This document shows, in pieces, positions 33,228 to 44,186 of a stretch of 64,000 nt of DNA. The notes under the pieces were generated by a model. The model was not told where the DNA came from, searched no databases, and saw only the letters and a program-made list of their open reading frames with translations. The DNA comes from Flavobacterium sufflavum. Lineage in GTDB: Bacteria; Bacteroidota; Bacteroidia; Flavobacteriales; Flavobacteriaceae. Location of the stretch: assembly GCF_004016525.1 (NCBI RefSeq), contig NZ_SACJ01000010.1, forward strand, positions 1 through 64,000, written 5' to 3'. How positions within the stretch are numbered: position 1 is the first letter of the stretch; every line of letters starts with the position of its first letter. Made by a program: the position numbers and the translations under genes.

Positions 33228-35012
33228 ATGTTCAAAAAATATATTTCAAAATTAGAAAGTATAATTGGTTTAGCGCAATCGTTGTTAACTGAAAAACAAT
33301 TTATTTTCCTTTCGAGTGTATTAGTGGGTATTAGCTCGGCCATTGCCGTAATTGTTTTAAAATCCTTTGCACACTGGGTATTTATTTTTGCTACCAATAT
33401 TAATAAAATTCTAAAACTCAGTTTCATCAACAGTATTTTGCCCATTGCCGGACTTTTATTGACAGCTTTAGTCATTAAGCGTTTACTGGGAGGTACTATC
33501 GAAAAAGGGACTTCGCAAATTTTATATGGAGTTGCAAAAAAAGCGAGTATTATTCCCCGAAAACAAATGTATGCACAAATTGTAACCAGCTCCTTAACAG
33601 TAGGCTTAGGTGGTTCCGCCGGATTAGAAAGCCCAATTGTAATAACTGGTGCTGCCTTTGGTTCTAATTTTGCACAAAATTACAAACTAGGCTATAAAGA
33701 CCGAACCTTACTTATAGGTTGTGGCGTAGCTGCAGGTATTGGTGCGGCTTTTAACGCCCCAATTGCAGGAGTTTTATTTGCCATTGAATTTTTATTGGTT
33801 GATGTTAGTATTTCAGCCTTTACTCCTATCATGATTGCCGCAGCAACCGGAGCTTTGGTTTCTGTAATTACTCTTGATGAAACCATTTTATTAAACGTAA
33901 AACAGCAAAAGGAATTTGATTACCATAACATCCCTTTTTATGTTTTACTTGGAGTTTGCACCGGATTTATATCGATTTATTACACCCGAAATTTCCAAAG
34001 AACCGAACATTTTTTCTCTCATCTCAGGTTAAATCCATACAAAAAAGCACTTTTAGGAGCTTCGATATTAGCCGTGCTTATTTTTATTTTCCCAACACTT
34101 TTTGGCGAAGGATACGAAAGCATCCGAACACTTGCCGATAACAATGCCGGGGAATTACTGGAAAACACCTTGTTTAGTTCATTTCAGAACAACAGATGGA
34201 TTATTCTACTTTTTGTGGCTGCAACGATGATGATGAAAGTTTTTGCTACCTCCATTACTTTGGGCTCTGGAGGAAATGGAGGTAATTTTGCTCCTTCCCT
34301 TTTTATGGGTTCTTATGTAGGCTATGTTTTTGCAAAAGCGTTCAATCTAACAGGATTAACCCATTTACCTATCAGTAATTTTACAATGATAGGTATGGCC
34401 GGAATCTTGAGCGGATTGTTTCATGCACCGCTAACGGCCATTTTCCTTATAGCTGAAATCACAGGCGGTTACAGTCTCATGCTTCCATTAATGATTGTAG
34501 CTTCAATTAGTTTTGCGATTTCAAAAACATTCGAAAAACATTCGATGGATGTAAAAAGCTTAGTACAAAAAGGGCATGCTTTTACCAATAATAAAGACAC
34601 TAATGTACTAGCAACATTAAATACCAATTCGATTATTCATACTGATTTTTTAACCCTTTCACCTGACGAAAACCTTGAAAAATTGGTCGATTTGATATCG
34701 CATTCCAATCAATCCGTTTTTGCAGTCGTTGACAAAGAACAACATTTATTAGGCGTAATTCATTTTAATGATATTCGCGAAATCATTTTTAATAAATACC
34801 GTGTAAAATACACTTTGGTCAAAGATATTATGACCCCACCAGCCGATATTATTTATCCATTTCATAGCATGGAAGTGGTTATGGACAAATTTGAAAAAAC
34901 AAAAAGAACTTTTCTACCCGTTATCAAAGACGAAAAATACTTTGGTTTTATCTCAAAATCGGAAGCACTAGAAGCCTATCGGGCCAAATTAAAATCGATG
35001 ACTATCGAATAA
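33228..35012 (+). CDS. ClC-family chloride channel/antiporter with CBS domains
   Basis: The 594-residue protein has ClC membrane helices over about residues 20-430. Selectivity motifs are LGGSAGLESP (the gating Glu is retained, where many have GREGP), AAGIGAAFNAPIAGVLFA and LGSGGNGGNFAPSLFMG. Two cytoplasmic CBS domains follow (about 460-590, with LVKDIMTPPADI), which sense nucleotides in related proteins. It moves chloride or another anion across the inner membrane. The retained gating Glu favours an antiporter. A UUCG-loop terminator follows. Confidence 0.92.
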   Translation: MFKKYISKLESIIGLAQSLLTEKQFIFLSSVLVGISSAIAVIVLKSFAHWVFIFATNINKILKLSFINSILPIAGLLLTALVIKRLLGGTIEKGTSQILYGVAKKASIIPRKQMYAQIVTSSLTVGLGGSAGLESPIVITGAAFGSNFAQNYKLGYKDRTLLIGCGVAAGIGAAFNAPIAGVLFAIEFLLVDVSISAFTPIMIAAATGALVSVITLDETILLNVKQQKEFDYHNIPFYVLLGVCTGFISIYYTRNFQRTEHFFSHLRLNPYKKALLGASILAVLIFIFPTLFGEGYESIRTLADNNAGELLENTLFSSFQNNRWIILLFVAATMMMKVFATSITLGSGGNGGNFAPSLFMGSYVGYVFAKAFNLTGLTHLPISNFTMIGMAGILSGLFHAPLTAIFLIAEITGGYSLMLPLMIVASISFAISKTFEKHSMDVKSLVQKGHAFTNNKDTNVLATLNTNSIIHTDFLTLSPDENLEKLVDLISHSNQSVFAVVDKEQHLLGVIHFNDIREIIFNKYRVKYTLVKDIMTPPADIIYPFHSMEVVMDKFEKTKRTFLPVIKDEKYFGFISKSEALEAYRAKLKSMTIE

Positions 35013-35035
35013 ATTTGATATCATTTTAAGAAAGA

Positions 35036-35063
35036 AAAAACGCTAACTTCGGTTGGCGTTTTC
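35036..35063 (+). terminator. Terminator with TTCG tetraloop
   Basis: AAAACGCTAAC and GTTGGCGTTTT pair around TTCG, the very stable cUUCGg loop, followed by a T-rich tail, about 25 bases after the ClC stop. Confidence 0.85.
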
Positions 35064-35108
35064 TCTTTATTGTTTATATATTACAAAACTTCTGAAGTTT
35101 ATAAGTAA

Positions 35109-35141
35109 TTGTGTTTTATATCAAAAAAAATATTAGATTTG
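35109..35141 (+). promoter_or_regulatory. Flavobacterial promoter of TPR gene
   Basis: TTG (35109-35111) and TAGATTTG (35134-35141) are 22 bases apart, within the consensus. A transcript from here excludes the in-frame TTG at 35109 as start codon and supports the ATG at 35161. Confidence 0.6.
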
Positions 35142-35160
35142 AGTTTAAATATTTTTAACA

Positions 35161-36122
35161 TGAAAAAACACACACTTACCTACTTGTTCATTTTCTTTTA
35201 TTCTTTTATTTATTCTCAAAATAAAAACACAACTTTTGATAGTAATGAATTTTTAAAGGAGTTATCAGATCAAGCTTGTCTTTGCATTGATTCTATTCCA
35301 ACAAGAGATCTTAGAACGAAAATTATAGCTTCTAAAATCAATAGATGCATCGATAATGTGGTTGGAGTTTATCAATTAGGCTTAAGTCTTAAAAACATCA
35401 ATCTTTCAGATAAAGACAAAAGTAAACAGCTAAACATTAACCTCAATACCGATAAAAATTCAGCTGAATACAAAAAAAACTACGCAACCATTGAAGAATA
35501 CTTAATGGCTAATTGCAATGCTTTAAAAGAAACACTTGCCGTTAATGATGTTTTAAGAGAGAAATCGGTTTCTAAAAATGAAGAAGCAATGAAAGCTTAT
35601 CATCTTGGAATTGCTGCTGCTAAAAAAGAAAACAACAAAGAAGCCATTGAGCATTACAAAAAAGCAATCGCTATAGACCCTGAATTTGCATTTGCTTATG
35701 ACAACATGGGATTAGCATATCGCAAATTAGAAGATTATGACAATGCCTTTATCGCCTACCAAAAATCATTAGAAATTGATCCTAACGGAACCATGCCTCT
35801 GCAAAATATTGCAGTTGTTTATCAATATAAAAAAGAGTATCATAAGGCTATTGAAACTTATAAAAAACTAGCAGAATTAGATTCTAAAGATCCTGAAATT
35901 TATTATGGAATAGGAAATGTATATGCTTTTAGCCTTAATGATCTTGAAAATGGATTGGATAATTTATGCAAAGCTTACAATATATATTCTGATATGAAAT
36001 CGCCTTATAGAACTGATGCACAAACTTTAATTCAAAGAATCTATGCTAACTTAAAAAAAGAAGGTAAAGAAGATAAATTTTTCGAAATTTTAAAAAATAA
36101 CAATATCAACGTTAATAAATAA
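35161..36122 (+). CDS. Exported TPR-repeat protein
   Basis: From the ATG at 35161 (MKKHTLTYLFIFFYS) the product is 320 residues with a clear signal peptide ending near YSQ. A promoter covers the upstream in-frame TTG. The N-terminal half has two Cys-containing helices (DQACLCIDS, INRCIDNVVG). The C-terminal half has at least three TPR units (AIEHYKKAIAIDPEFAFAYD, AFIAYQKSLEIDPNGTMPL, AIETYKKLAELDSKDPEIYY). It is probably periplasmic and binds a protein partner that is unknown. Confidence 0.82.
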
Positions 36123-36230
36123 CTATTAAAATTCAAAACCTCAATTAAGATCCTTGATTTAACAAAAACTTCTAAACTGTTGTATCGAAAGAACAAACCA
36201 AAATGGTAACTTTGCTTTTTTGCTAAAATT

Positions 36231-39062
36231 ATGTTAGAAAAAGACAACACCATTGACGTTTTAGGCGCTAGAGTTCACAATCTTAAAAATATAGATATCT
36301 CCATTCCAAGGGAACAATTAGTTGTAATCACAGGTCTTTCCGGCTCCGGAAAATCATCTTTGGCATTCGACACTGTTTATGCTGAAGGACAACGTCGTTA
36401 TGTGGAAACTTTCTCGGCTTATGCCCGACAGTTCCTGGGAGGTTTAGAACGTCCTGATGTGGATAAAATTGACGGACTTTCGCCTGTTATTGCCATCGAA
36501 CAAAAAACAACATCTAAAAGTCCGCGTTCTACCGTGGGAACCATTACCGAAATTTACGATTTCCTGCGATTGCTTTATGCCCGTGGCGCCGATGCCTACA
36601 GCTACAATACGGGAGAAAAAATGGTTTCCTATTCTGACGAGCAAATCAAAGACCTGATTATACAGGATTTCACCAATAAACGCATCAATATCCTAGCTCC
36701 TGTCATTAGAGCCAGAAAAGGACATTATGGCGAATTATTTCAACAAATTACCAAACAAGGTTTCTTAAAAGTACGTGTTAATGGAGACATTCTGGATATT
36801 ACTCCAGGAATGAAACTGGACCGTTACAAAACCCACGATATCGAAATTGTGGTTGACCGCATTGTAGTTGACCCAACACCGGATAACGAAAAACGCTTGA
36901 GCGAAAGCATCAATACCGCCATGCATCACGGCGAAAATGTATTAATGATTTTAGATCAGGATTCTAATGAAGTGCGTTATTTCAGTAGGAATTTAATGTG
37001 TCCAAGTACTGGAATATCCTATCAAAATCCGGAACCCAACTTATTTTCTTTCAATTCCCCTAAAGGAGCTTGCGAACATTGTAACGGACTGGGAACTGTT
37101 AACCAAATCAATGTCAAAAAGATTATTCCAAATCCTAAATTATCCATCAAAGCGGGTGGTTTTGCGCCATTGGGCGAATACAAATCATCCTGGATTTTTA
37201 AACAGTTGGAAATCATTGGACAGAAATATGATTTTAAAATTACCGATGCCATAGAAACCATTCCAGAAGAAGCGATGGAAATGATTTTGAACGGCGGTAA
37301 AGAAAAATTCACCATCAACTCTAAAGATCTGGGTGTTGCCCGTGATTACAAAATAGACTTTGAAGGGATTGCTCATTTTATTAAAAACCAGCACGACGAA
37401 AGCGGTTCAACAACTATTAAACGTTGGGCAAAAGATTTCATGGACGAAATACGCTGTCCCGTTTGCGAAGGTTCTCGTTTAAAAAAAGAAGCCCTATTCT
37501 TTAAAATAGACGAAAAAAACATTTCCGAATTGTGCGATATGGATATTTCTGATTTAACGAAATGGTTTCATAGTTTAAATTCACATTTGTCTGATAAACA
37601 ACGCCGCATCGCTTCAGAAGTAATCAAAGAAATTAAGGATCGATTAGACTTCTTAATGAATGTAGGTTTGGATTATTTAGCTTTAAGTCGAAGCTCCAAA
37701 TCACTTTCAGGTGGTGAAGCGCAACGCATTCGATTAGCTACTCAAATTGGTTCGCAATTAGTGGGTGTTCTTTATATTTTGGATGAACCAAGTATTGGTT
37801 TGCATCAAAGAGACAATGAAAAACTAATACATTCTCTCGAACAATTGCGTGATATTGGGAACTCGGTAATCGTAGTTGAACACGATAAAGACATGATTGA
37901 ACGTGCCGATTATGTGATTGATATTGGTCCGAAAGCAGGAAAATATGGAGGAGAAATCATCAGCAAGGGAACTCCTGCCGAAACCCTGAAATCCAATACC
38001 ATTACAGCACAATATCTTAATGGGAAAATGAAATTTGAAATTCCGAAAAAGCGTCGTGAAGGGAATGGAAAATCCTTGAAATTAAGCGGAGCTACAGGAA
38101 ACAATCTAAAAAATGTTTCGATAGAAATTCCTCTGGGAAAAATGATTTGTGTGACCGGAGTTTCAGGAAGTGGAAAATCAACTTTAATTAACGAAACCCT
38201 TTATCCTATTTTGAATGCTTATTATTTCAACGGTGTAAAAAAACCACAGCCATACAAAAAAATTGAAGGACTGGAACATATCGACAAAGTAATTGATATT
38301 GACCAAAGCCCGATAGGAAGAACACCACGTTCTAATCCTGCAACTTATACTGATGTTTTTTCGGAAATCAGAAACTTGTTTACCATGACTTCCGAAAGTA
38401 TGATTAGAGGTTACAAAGCTGGTCGTTTTAGCTTTAATGTCAAAGGCGGACGCTGCGAAACCTGTCAGGGATCTGGAGTGCGAACAATCGAAATGAACTT
38501 TTTACCCGATGTTTATGTCGAATGTGAAACTTGTCAGGGAAAACGCTTTAACCGCGAAACTTTGGAAATTAGATACAAAGGAAAATCTATTTCAGATGTA
38601 CTGGATATGACTGTAGACGAAGCTGTTCCTTTTTTCGAAAATATTCCAAAAATTCACCGCAAAGTAAAAACCATTCAGGATGTAGGTTTAGGTTATATTA
38701 CATTAGGACAGCAAAGTACTACTCTGTCCGGTGGTGAAGCACAACGCATCAAACTGGCGGGTGAATTGTCTAAAAAAGATACTGGAAATACTTTTTATAT
38801 TCTGGACGAACCTACTACAGGTTTGCACTTTGAAGACATTCGGGTATTAATGGAAGTTATCAATAAATTAGTAGATAAAGGGAATACCATCCTGATTATC
38901 GAACATAATATGGACGTTATCAAACTAGCTGATTACATCATTGACATTGGTCCCGAAGGAGGAAAAGGTGGTGGAACTGTAGTTGCCAAAGGAACTCCCG
39001 AAGAAGTTATGAACAACAAGAAAAGTTATACCGCCAAGTTTTTGAAGAAAGAATTGGTTTAA
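36231..39062 (+). CDS. uvrA: Excinuclease ABC subunit A
   Basis: The 943-residue protein has two ABC ATPase halves. Walker A motifs are GLSGSGKSS (about 32-40) and GVSGSGKST (about 641). Signature motifs are [12 protein letters not shown] and [12 protein letters not shown]. Zinc sites are CEHCNGLG and, in the second half, CETCQGSG with CETCQGKR. The first zinc module reads CPST where most UvrA have CxxC. It finds bulky DNA damage and loads UvrB. TAACTTTG at 36207-36214 is a likely -7 element, with TTG 24 bases further upstream. A terminator follows. Confidence 0.97.
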   Translation: MLEKDNTIDVLGARVHNLKNIDISIPREQLVVITGLSGSGKSSLAFDTVYAEGQRRYVETFSAYARQFLGGLERPDVDKIDGLSPVIAIEQKTTSKSPRSTVGTITEIYDFLRLLYARGADAYSYNTGEKMVSYSDEQIKDLIIQDFTNKRINILAPVIRARKGHYGELFQQITKQGFLKVRVNGDILDITPGMKLDRYKTHDIEIVVDRIVVDPTPDNEKRLSESINTAMHHGENVLMILDQDSNEVRYFSRNLMCPSTGISYQNPEPNLFSFNSPKGACEHCNGLGTVNQINVKKIIPNPKLSIKAGGFAPLGEYKSSWIFKQLEIIGQKYDFKITDAIETIPEEAMEMILNGGKEKFTINSKDLGVARDYKIDFEGIAHFIKNQHDESGSTTIKRWAKDFMDEIRCPVCEGSRLKKEALFFKIDEKNISELCDMDISDLTKWFHSLNSHLSDKQRRIASEVIKEIKDRLDFLMNVGLDYLALSRSSKSLSGGEAQRIRLATQIGSQLVGVLYILDEPSIGLHQRDNEKLIHSLEQLRDIGNSVIVVEHDKDMIERADYVIDIGPKAGKYGGEIISKGTPAETLKSNTITAQYLNGKMKFEIPKKRREGNGKSLKLSGATGNNLKNVSIEIPLGKMICVTGVSGSGKSTLINETLYPILNAYYFNGVKKPQPYKKIEGLEHIDKVIDIDQSPIGRTPRSNPATYTDVFSEIRNLFTMTSESMIRGYKAGRFSFNVKGGRCETCQGSGVRTIEMNFLPDVYVECETCQGKRFNRETLEIRYKGKSISDVLDMTVDEAVPFFENIPKIHRKVKTIQDVGLGYITLGQQSTTLSGGEAQRIKLAGELSKKDTGNTFYILDEPTTGLHFEDIRVLMEVINKLVDKGNTILIIEHNMDVIKLADYIIDIGPEGGKGGGTVVAKGTPEEVMNNKKSYTAKFLKKELV

Positions 39063-39109
39063 TTTACTTCCAAAGAAAGGAAAATTCAGTCTTTTTTAGA
39101 AAATAAATT

Positions 39110-39141
39110 GAGCTGCCCGTTTTTAACTGGCAGCTTTTTTT
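39110..39141 (+). terminator. Terminator of uvrA
   Basis: AGCTGCC and GGCAGCT form a stem around an 11-base loop, followed by a run of seven T, about 45 bases after the uvrA stop. Confidence 0.85.
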
Positions 39142-39261
39142 ATCGTAAAAAGAGTATTAATTATTTATGTTTTATCTACAATTATTTTCAATATATTTGA
39201 AATTTAAATTCTATAAAACAATGTATATCAAACAATAAACGATTCAACAAACCAATTAACC

Positions 39262-40149
39262 ATGAACAAAATTAAATCCTCTCTGTACTTATTTATTTTA
39301 TTACAAAGCATTTTAGCATTAGGTCAGATACCTAAAGAAATCCCTTTATTTCCAAATGGAATAAAAGACAATCCAATTACTCATGAGCAAAAAGAAAGCT
39401 ATGTCGATTCTCTTGTAAAACCAGGCTCTCTATCACAAAAAAATCGTGTTTTTAGCAATATCTCCGAACCTACCTATATGATTTTCCCGGCAGCCGAAAC
39501 AAATAACAAAAACATAGCAACAATCATTTTCCCCGGTGGTGGTTTTGTTACTAATTGGGTTGACAAAGAAGGAACCGATTTAGCTTTATGGCTTTCCAGT
39601 CAAGGAATAACTTGTATGGTTGTGAAATATCGAACCAACAAAAAAGATGCAAATGGTAAGTTTATCATCCCGATGGAAAAAGTCTATTTTGAGGAACTTA
39701 AAAAGGATGTAAATGCGAGTGTAATGACAATGATAGGATTAGCCGATAAATTAAAATTTGACAAAGACAAAATAGGCATACTTGGTTTTTCAGCAGGTGG
39801 ATTTATATCGGAATGGTTGACTTTTACAACGGTTAGCGAAAAAATGCCTTGGAAACCAGCTTTTGTCGGTTTAATTTATGCGGGAGATAAATTAAAATTA
39901 CTTGAAAATATAAAAGACAAATCAACTTTACCTCCATTTTTTATGGCTATAGCCAGAGATGATAAAAAATGGACATTAAAGCGTGCTCTCCCATTTTTAT
40001 CTGCTGTTGTTGAACAAGTCGATAAATCTGAATTACATGTTTACTCTAAAGGAGACCACGGATTTGGATTAGCTTATAACGAAGGACACTCGGTTGAAAT
40101 GTGGAAAAACAGCTTTAACAACTGGCTATTAGATATTTACAAAAAATAA
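39262..40149 (+). CDS. Exported alpha/beta-hydrolase, esterase-like
   Basis: The 295-residue protein has a signal peptide (1-21). The alpha/beta-hydrolase core includes the oxyanion strand IIFPGGGF, the nucleophile elbow GFSAGG (Ser about 176), a late Asp in AIARDDKKW and the catalytic His in GDHGFGLAYN. It resembles acetyl-xylan and feruloyl esterase-type lipases of Bacteroidota (Aes/BD-FAE group). It would remove acyl groups from a carbohydrate or small ester in the periplasm. TATATTTG at 39192-39199 is a likely promoter element. No polysaccharide-utilisation genes are adjacent. Confidence 0.85.
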   Translation: MNKIKSSLYLFILLQSILALGQIPKEIPLFPNGIKDNPITHEQKESYVDSLVKPGSLSQKNRVFSNISEPTYMIFPAAETNNKNIATIIFPGGGFVTNWVDKEGTDLALWLSSQGITCMVVKYRTNKKDANGKFIIPMEKVYFEELKKDVNASVMTMIGLADKLKFDKDKIGILGFSAGGFISEWLTFTTVSEKMPWKPAFVGLIYAGDKLKLLENIKDKSTLPPFFMAIARDDKKWTLKRALPFLSAVVEQVDKSELHVYSKGDHGFGLAYNEGHSVEMWKNSFNNWLLDIYKK

Positions 40150-40171
40150 ACAAAATTCAAACTGACAAAGC

Positions 40172-40210
40172 AGTGGCTAATAAATTGGGCTTACCTTTTT
40201 ATTAGCCACT
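40172..40210 (+). terminator. Terminator of esterase gene
   Basis: AGTGGCTAATAAA and TTTATTAGCCACT pair perfectly around a 13-base loop, about 20 bases after the esterase stop. The T-tract after it is short, so termination may be partial. Confidence 0.65.
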
Positions 40211-40338
40211 TTAGCTATTTTTTAGGAAAAATATAAAACTATTTTACACATTTTGTACGTAAAAAATCTTACTTTAGTAATAAAGCCACTCTAAGGCTTT
40301 TGAAAGTGATTAAAGCTCCAAATTAAAATAGTCCTAAA

Positions 40339-41079
40339 ATGAATAAGAAGATGAGATTAGAAGATTTTGACAATGACGACGAAAAAATAATCCAGGATAG
40401 TTTGAAACAAAAAACATGGAATGAGATTCGTACCAATGACAGTTGGGCAATTTTCAAAATCATGTCGGAGTTTGTAAATGGTTATGAAAACATGGGGCGT
40501 ATTGGTCCTTGTGTTTCTATTTTTGGATCGGCACGTACCAAACCTGAAGACAAATATTACCAACTTGCCGAGAAAATTGCGTTTAAAATCAGTAAAGCGG
40601 GTTATGGAGTCATTACAGGTGGTGGGCCAGGAATTATGGAAGCCGGAAACAAAGGCGCCCATTTGGGCGGAGGAACTTCGGTAGGTCTAAACATCGAATT
40701 GCCTTTTGAGCAACATTTCAACCCTTATATCGACCCTGATAAAAACTTGAATTTCGACTACTTTTTTGTTCGAAAAGTAATGTTTGTAAAGTACTCACAA
40801 GGTTTTGTGGTTATGCCGGGAGGCTTTGGTACTTTGGATGAAATGTTTGAAGCAATAACTTTAATCCAAACCAAAAAAATTGCCCGTTTTCCTATTATTC
40901 TGGTTGGAAGCAGCTATTGGTCGGGATTAATGGACTGGATAAAAGCGGTATTGGTAGAGCAAGAACAAACAGTGGGTGCTGATGATTTGAAATTAATTAA
41001 AATTGTAGACAACGAAGATGAAGTAGTCGAAGTTTTGGATACTTTCTACAAAAAGTACACCTTGAAACCCAACTTTTAA
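40339..41079 (+). CDS. LOG-family (TIGR00730) Rossmann-fold protein
   Basis: The 246-residue protein has the LOG-family signatures: FGSARTKPED, GYGVITGGGPGIMEAGNKGA and MPGGFGTLDEMFEAITLIQT (PGGxGTxxE). The family hydrolyses nucleoside 5'-monophosphates (cytokinin ribotides in plants) to base and ribose phosphate. The bacterial physiological substrate is unclear. An extra N-terminal stretch of about 50 residues precedes the core. The gene is monocistronic with its own terminator. Confidence 0.88.
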   Translation: MNKKMRLEDFDNDDEKIIQDSLKQKTWNEIRTNDSWAIFKIMSEFVNGYENMGRIGPCVSIFGSARTKPEDKYYQLAEKIAFKISKAGYGVITGGGPGIMEAGNKGAHLGGGTSVGLNIELPFEQHFNPYIDPDKNLNFDYFFVRKVMFVKYSQGFVVMPGGFGTLDEMFEAITLIQTKKIARFPIILVGSSYWSGLMDWIKAVLVEQEQTVGADDLKLIKIVDNEDEVVEVLDTFYKKYTLKPNF

Positions 41080-41081
41080 GG

Positions 41082-41106
41082 AGCTGTTATTTTACAGCTT
41101 TTTTTT
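41082..41106 (+). terminator. Terminator of LOG-family gene
   Basis: AGCTGT and ACAGCT form a short stem around TATTTT followed by eight T, directly after the stop codon. Confidence 0.8.
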
Positions 41107-41170
41107 ATCTAATTCGCTTTCATAAAATAAAAAATGGATATCTAATTGTTCTTTAAACCCCTAACTACCG

Positions 41171-44002
41171 TTGAATACTATTATTAAAATTTCATTCTTC
41201 CTTGTTGTGGTTTTTACTTCCATAAATAGCAGTTTTGCGCAACACAGCAATCGGCTTTTTGTGGATGTAGATACCGAAACGCATGTGCTGAACATCAAGC
41301 AGGAAATAGATTATTTTAATACTTCGACTGATAGTATTTCGGAAATTGTTTTAAATGATTGGAACAACGCCTATTCTGAAGTAAAAACACCATTGGCAGA
41401 ACGATTTTCAGATGAATTTTATCGCGGATTTCATTTGGCAAATGAAGAAGAAAGAGGAAAAACATCAAACATTAACATTGCTAGCAAAGAATATTTCTTT
41501 CTTCCCTGGAAAAGAACTGAAGAAAATCCTGATCTTGTTATAATAAGCCTACCTAAAAAACTGGCTCCAAATCAAAAAATCAGTCTTCAACTTAGCTATA
41601 CTGTAAAAATCCCAAACAGTAAGTTTACCAAATTTGGTTATGATGACTTTGGCAATATGAATCTGAAAAATTGGTTTCTCACTCCTGCCCGTTATGAAAA
41701 TCATGCTTTTGTAAAATACAGCAACGAAAATTTAGACGATATAGCCAATGCTATTTCTGATTTTGATATTGAAATGAAAGTCGCTAACGGATTTGAAGTC
41801 AATACTGATTTAGACACCACCGAAGAAATCAACAATGATGATTATTCCATTTACAGATTAAACGGAAAAAGCAGAGTAAATTTTAGTCTTTTTATAGAGT
41901 CCAGATCTAGTTTTACGAACTTTAAAAGCGAAAGTTTTGAAGTAATAACTAATTTAGATGGAGAGAAAGTAACACCTATAGCTCAAGCTGAAGCCATTGA
42001 CTGCGTGGTTCGCTTTGTAAAAAACTTAATAGGTGAATATCCTTTTAAAAAAATTGTAATTTCTCAAACGGATTACGAAAGAAATCCTTTTTACGGTCTC
42101 AATCAGTTGCCTTCATTTATCAGACCTTTTACAGATGAATTTACATACGAATTAAAATTCTTAAAAACCTATCTTAACGTTTATCTTAACAATACTCTTT
42201 TTATTGATAATAGAAAAGAAAGTTGGGTTCATGATGGTATCCAGATATATACCATGATGAAATATATTGAACAAAATCACCCTAACACTAAGATGATGGG
42301 GAATGTTTCTAATTTCAAATTATTAAAAAGCTTCAATCTGACCAATTTAGATTTTAACGAGCAATACAGCTATTTTTATATGTTAATGGCCCGAAAAAAT
42401 TTAGATCAGGCACTTGGCGCGCCTAAAAACACTTTAATTAAATTCAACGAACAAATTGCCAGTAAATATCGCGCTGGTTTAAGTTTACGCTTCTTAGATG
42501 ATTATCTCGAAAACCAGGTTGTAACTAAAAGTATCCATGATTTTTACAGCAACAATAGAGCTAAACAAACAACAGCAATCGATTTTGAGAACAATCTGAA
42601 AGGGCAAACAAATAAAGATATCGATTGGTTTTTCAAAACAGTAATCTATTCCAGAAATCTTATCGATTATAAGTTTAGCAATGTTGTTAAAACCAATGAT
42701 AGCATCTATTTTTCATTAAAAAACAAAACAGGAATTAATGTTCCTGTTCCTGTTTACGGAATAAACAAAGGGAAAATTGTATTTAAAAAATGGCTGGAAC
42801 CCAAAACAAACGATAGTATTTTTAGGGTGGAAAGAAACAATGCCAGCAAGATTGTTTTGAACTATAAAAATGAAGTCCCTGAATACAATCTTAGAAACAA
42901 CTGGAAATCATTAAAACCCTTTTTTCCTAACAACCGTCCTATAAAATTTGTATTCATGAAGGATTTAGAAGATCCTTATTACAATCAAATTTTATATGTC
43001 CCTACAATAGAATACAACTTATACGATGGGCTTATTTCAGGTATGCGCCTTCACAACAAAACAATATTAGACAAACCTTTTATTTTTGATATTAATCCAG
43101 CCTATTCAACCAATGCTAAAACGTTTTCAGGCTCTGGTTCTTTTTCTATCAATCAAAATTACAGAAACAGCAGATTATACAATGTAAGATACGCTATGTC
43201 AGGCTCCTATTTTCATTATGCTCCCGACGCTTCTTACACAAAACTGACTCCAAACGTACAGATAAAAATCAGAGAAGACGATTTTAGAGACAATAGAAAG
43301 CAACTTATTTCCTTACGTCAAATACTCGTAAAAAGGGAAAAGAGCGAAATTATTACAGAAAATACAACTGAAAATTATTCGGTTTTTAATGCCAAATATT
43401 TCAATACAAAAACAGAAGTTGCTAAACATTTCAACTTGATGGGTGACATTCAGTTTTCTGATAAATTTGGAAAACTTGCTGCACAAATTGAATACAGAAA
43501 ACTCTTTGAAAGCAACCGCCAAATTAATTTTCGCTTTTATGCAGGGAGTTTTTTATACAACAACAGTAACTCTGATTTTTTCAGTTTTGCTTTAGACCGA
43601 CCTAGCGATTATTTATTTGATTATGGCTACTATGGCCGATCAGAAAGTACCGGTTTTTATAGCCAACAATTGATTATAGCAGAAGGCGGATTTAAATCTA
43701 AATTAAAAACTCCTTACGCCAATCAATGGATTAGTACGATAAACGCAGGGTACACAATTTGGAACTGGATCGAAATGTATGGCGATGTGGGAGTCCTTAA
43801 AAACAAATATCAAAATCCAGCTTTTGTTTTCGATAGTGGTATTCGACTAAATTTAGTAACTGACTATTTTGAAATGTACCTACCTATCTATTCCTCAAAT
43901 GGATGGGAAATAAGTCAAAACAATTACAATGAGAAAATCAGATTTGTTATCACACTTTCGCCTAAAATATTAATCAATTTATTTAATAGAAAGTGGTTCT
44001 AA
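41171..44002 (+). CDS. M1 aminopeptidase-like protein lacking the zinc motif, with barrel-like C-terminus
   Basis: The start is TTG at 41171; no in-frame ATG precedes the signal peptide (residues 1-23). The N-terminal 450 residues resemble gluzincin (M1) peptidases in layout (LFVDVDTETHVLNIKQEIDY, RKESWVHDGIQIYTMMKY near 349-366). There is no HExxH, and the WLNEG-type Glu is Asp (WVHDG), so zinc catalysis is lost. After a beta region (about 470-600) the last 340 residues look like outer-membrane strands and the protein ends in Phe (NRKWF). It is probably an outer-membrane protein of unknown function. The preceding gene has a terminator, so it stands alone. Confidence 0.75.
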   Translation: MNTIIKISFFLVVVFTSINSSFAQHSNRLFVDVDTETHVLNIKQEIDYFNTSTDSISEIVLNDWNNAYSEVKTPLAERFSDEFYRGFHLANEEERGKTSNINIASKEYFFLPWKRTEENPDLVIISLPKKLAPNQKISLQLSYTVKIPNSKFTKFGYDDFGNMNLKNWFLTPARYENHAFVKYSNENLDDIANAISDFDIEMKVANGFEVNTDLDTTEEINNDDYSIYRLNGKSRVNFSLFIESRSSFTNFKSESFEVITNLDGEKVTPIAQAEAIDCVVRFVKNLIGEYPFKKIVISQTDYERNPFYGLNQLPSFIRPFTDEFTYELKFLKTYLNVYLNNTLFIDNRKESWVHDGIQIYTMMKYIEQNHPNTKMMGNVSNFKLLKSFNLTNLDFNEQYSYFYMLMARKNLDQALGAPKNTLIKFNEQIASKYRAGLSLRFLDDYLENQVVTKSIHDFYSNNRAKQTTAIDFENNLKGQTNKDIDWFFKTVIYSRNLIDYKFSNVVKTNDSIYFSLKNKTGINVPVPVYGINKGKIVFKKWLEPKTNDSIFRVERNNASKIVLNYKNEVPEYNLRNNWKSLKPFFPNNRPIKFVFMKDLEDPYYNQILYVPTIEYNLYDGLISGMRLHNKTILDKPFIFDINPAYSTNAKTFSGSGSFSINQNYRNSRLYNVRYAMSGSYFHYAPDASYTKLTPNVQIKIREDDFRDNRKQLISLRQILVKREKSEIITENTTENYSVFNAKYFNTKTEVAKHFNLMGDIQFSDKFGKLAAQIEYRKLFESNRQINFRFYAGSFLYNNSNSDFFSFALDRPSDYLFDYGYYGRSESTGFYSQQLIIAEGGFKSKLKTPYANQWISTINAGYTIWNWIEMYGDVGVLKNKYQNPAFVFDSGIRLNLVTDYFEMYLPIYSSNGWEISQNNYNEKIRFVITLSPKILINLFNRKWF

Positions 44003-44153
44003 ACAAACTACTTAAAATTCCGCATTACACAATAATCAAATATTTATATTAAAATTTATTTTTTGTTAAAAAAACAAGATTTTTTTTGATGAAAAACATC
44101 AATTTACATCTGGTTTTTATTTTGTACGATTATGATAATAGCTAGTTTTTAAG

Positions 44154-44161
44154 TAAATTTG
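44154..44161 (+). promoter_or_regulatory. -7 element TAAATTTG before E1 gene
   Basis: TAAATTTG matches TANNTTTG and ends 4 bases before an in-frame ATG at 44166. Transcription should begin about there, so the next ATG at 44187 is the better start. No TTG is seen at the usual -33 distance. Confidence 0.45.
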
Positions 44162-44186
44162 CGCCATGAATTATAATCTTTCAATT

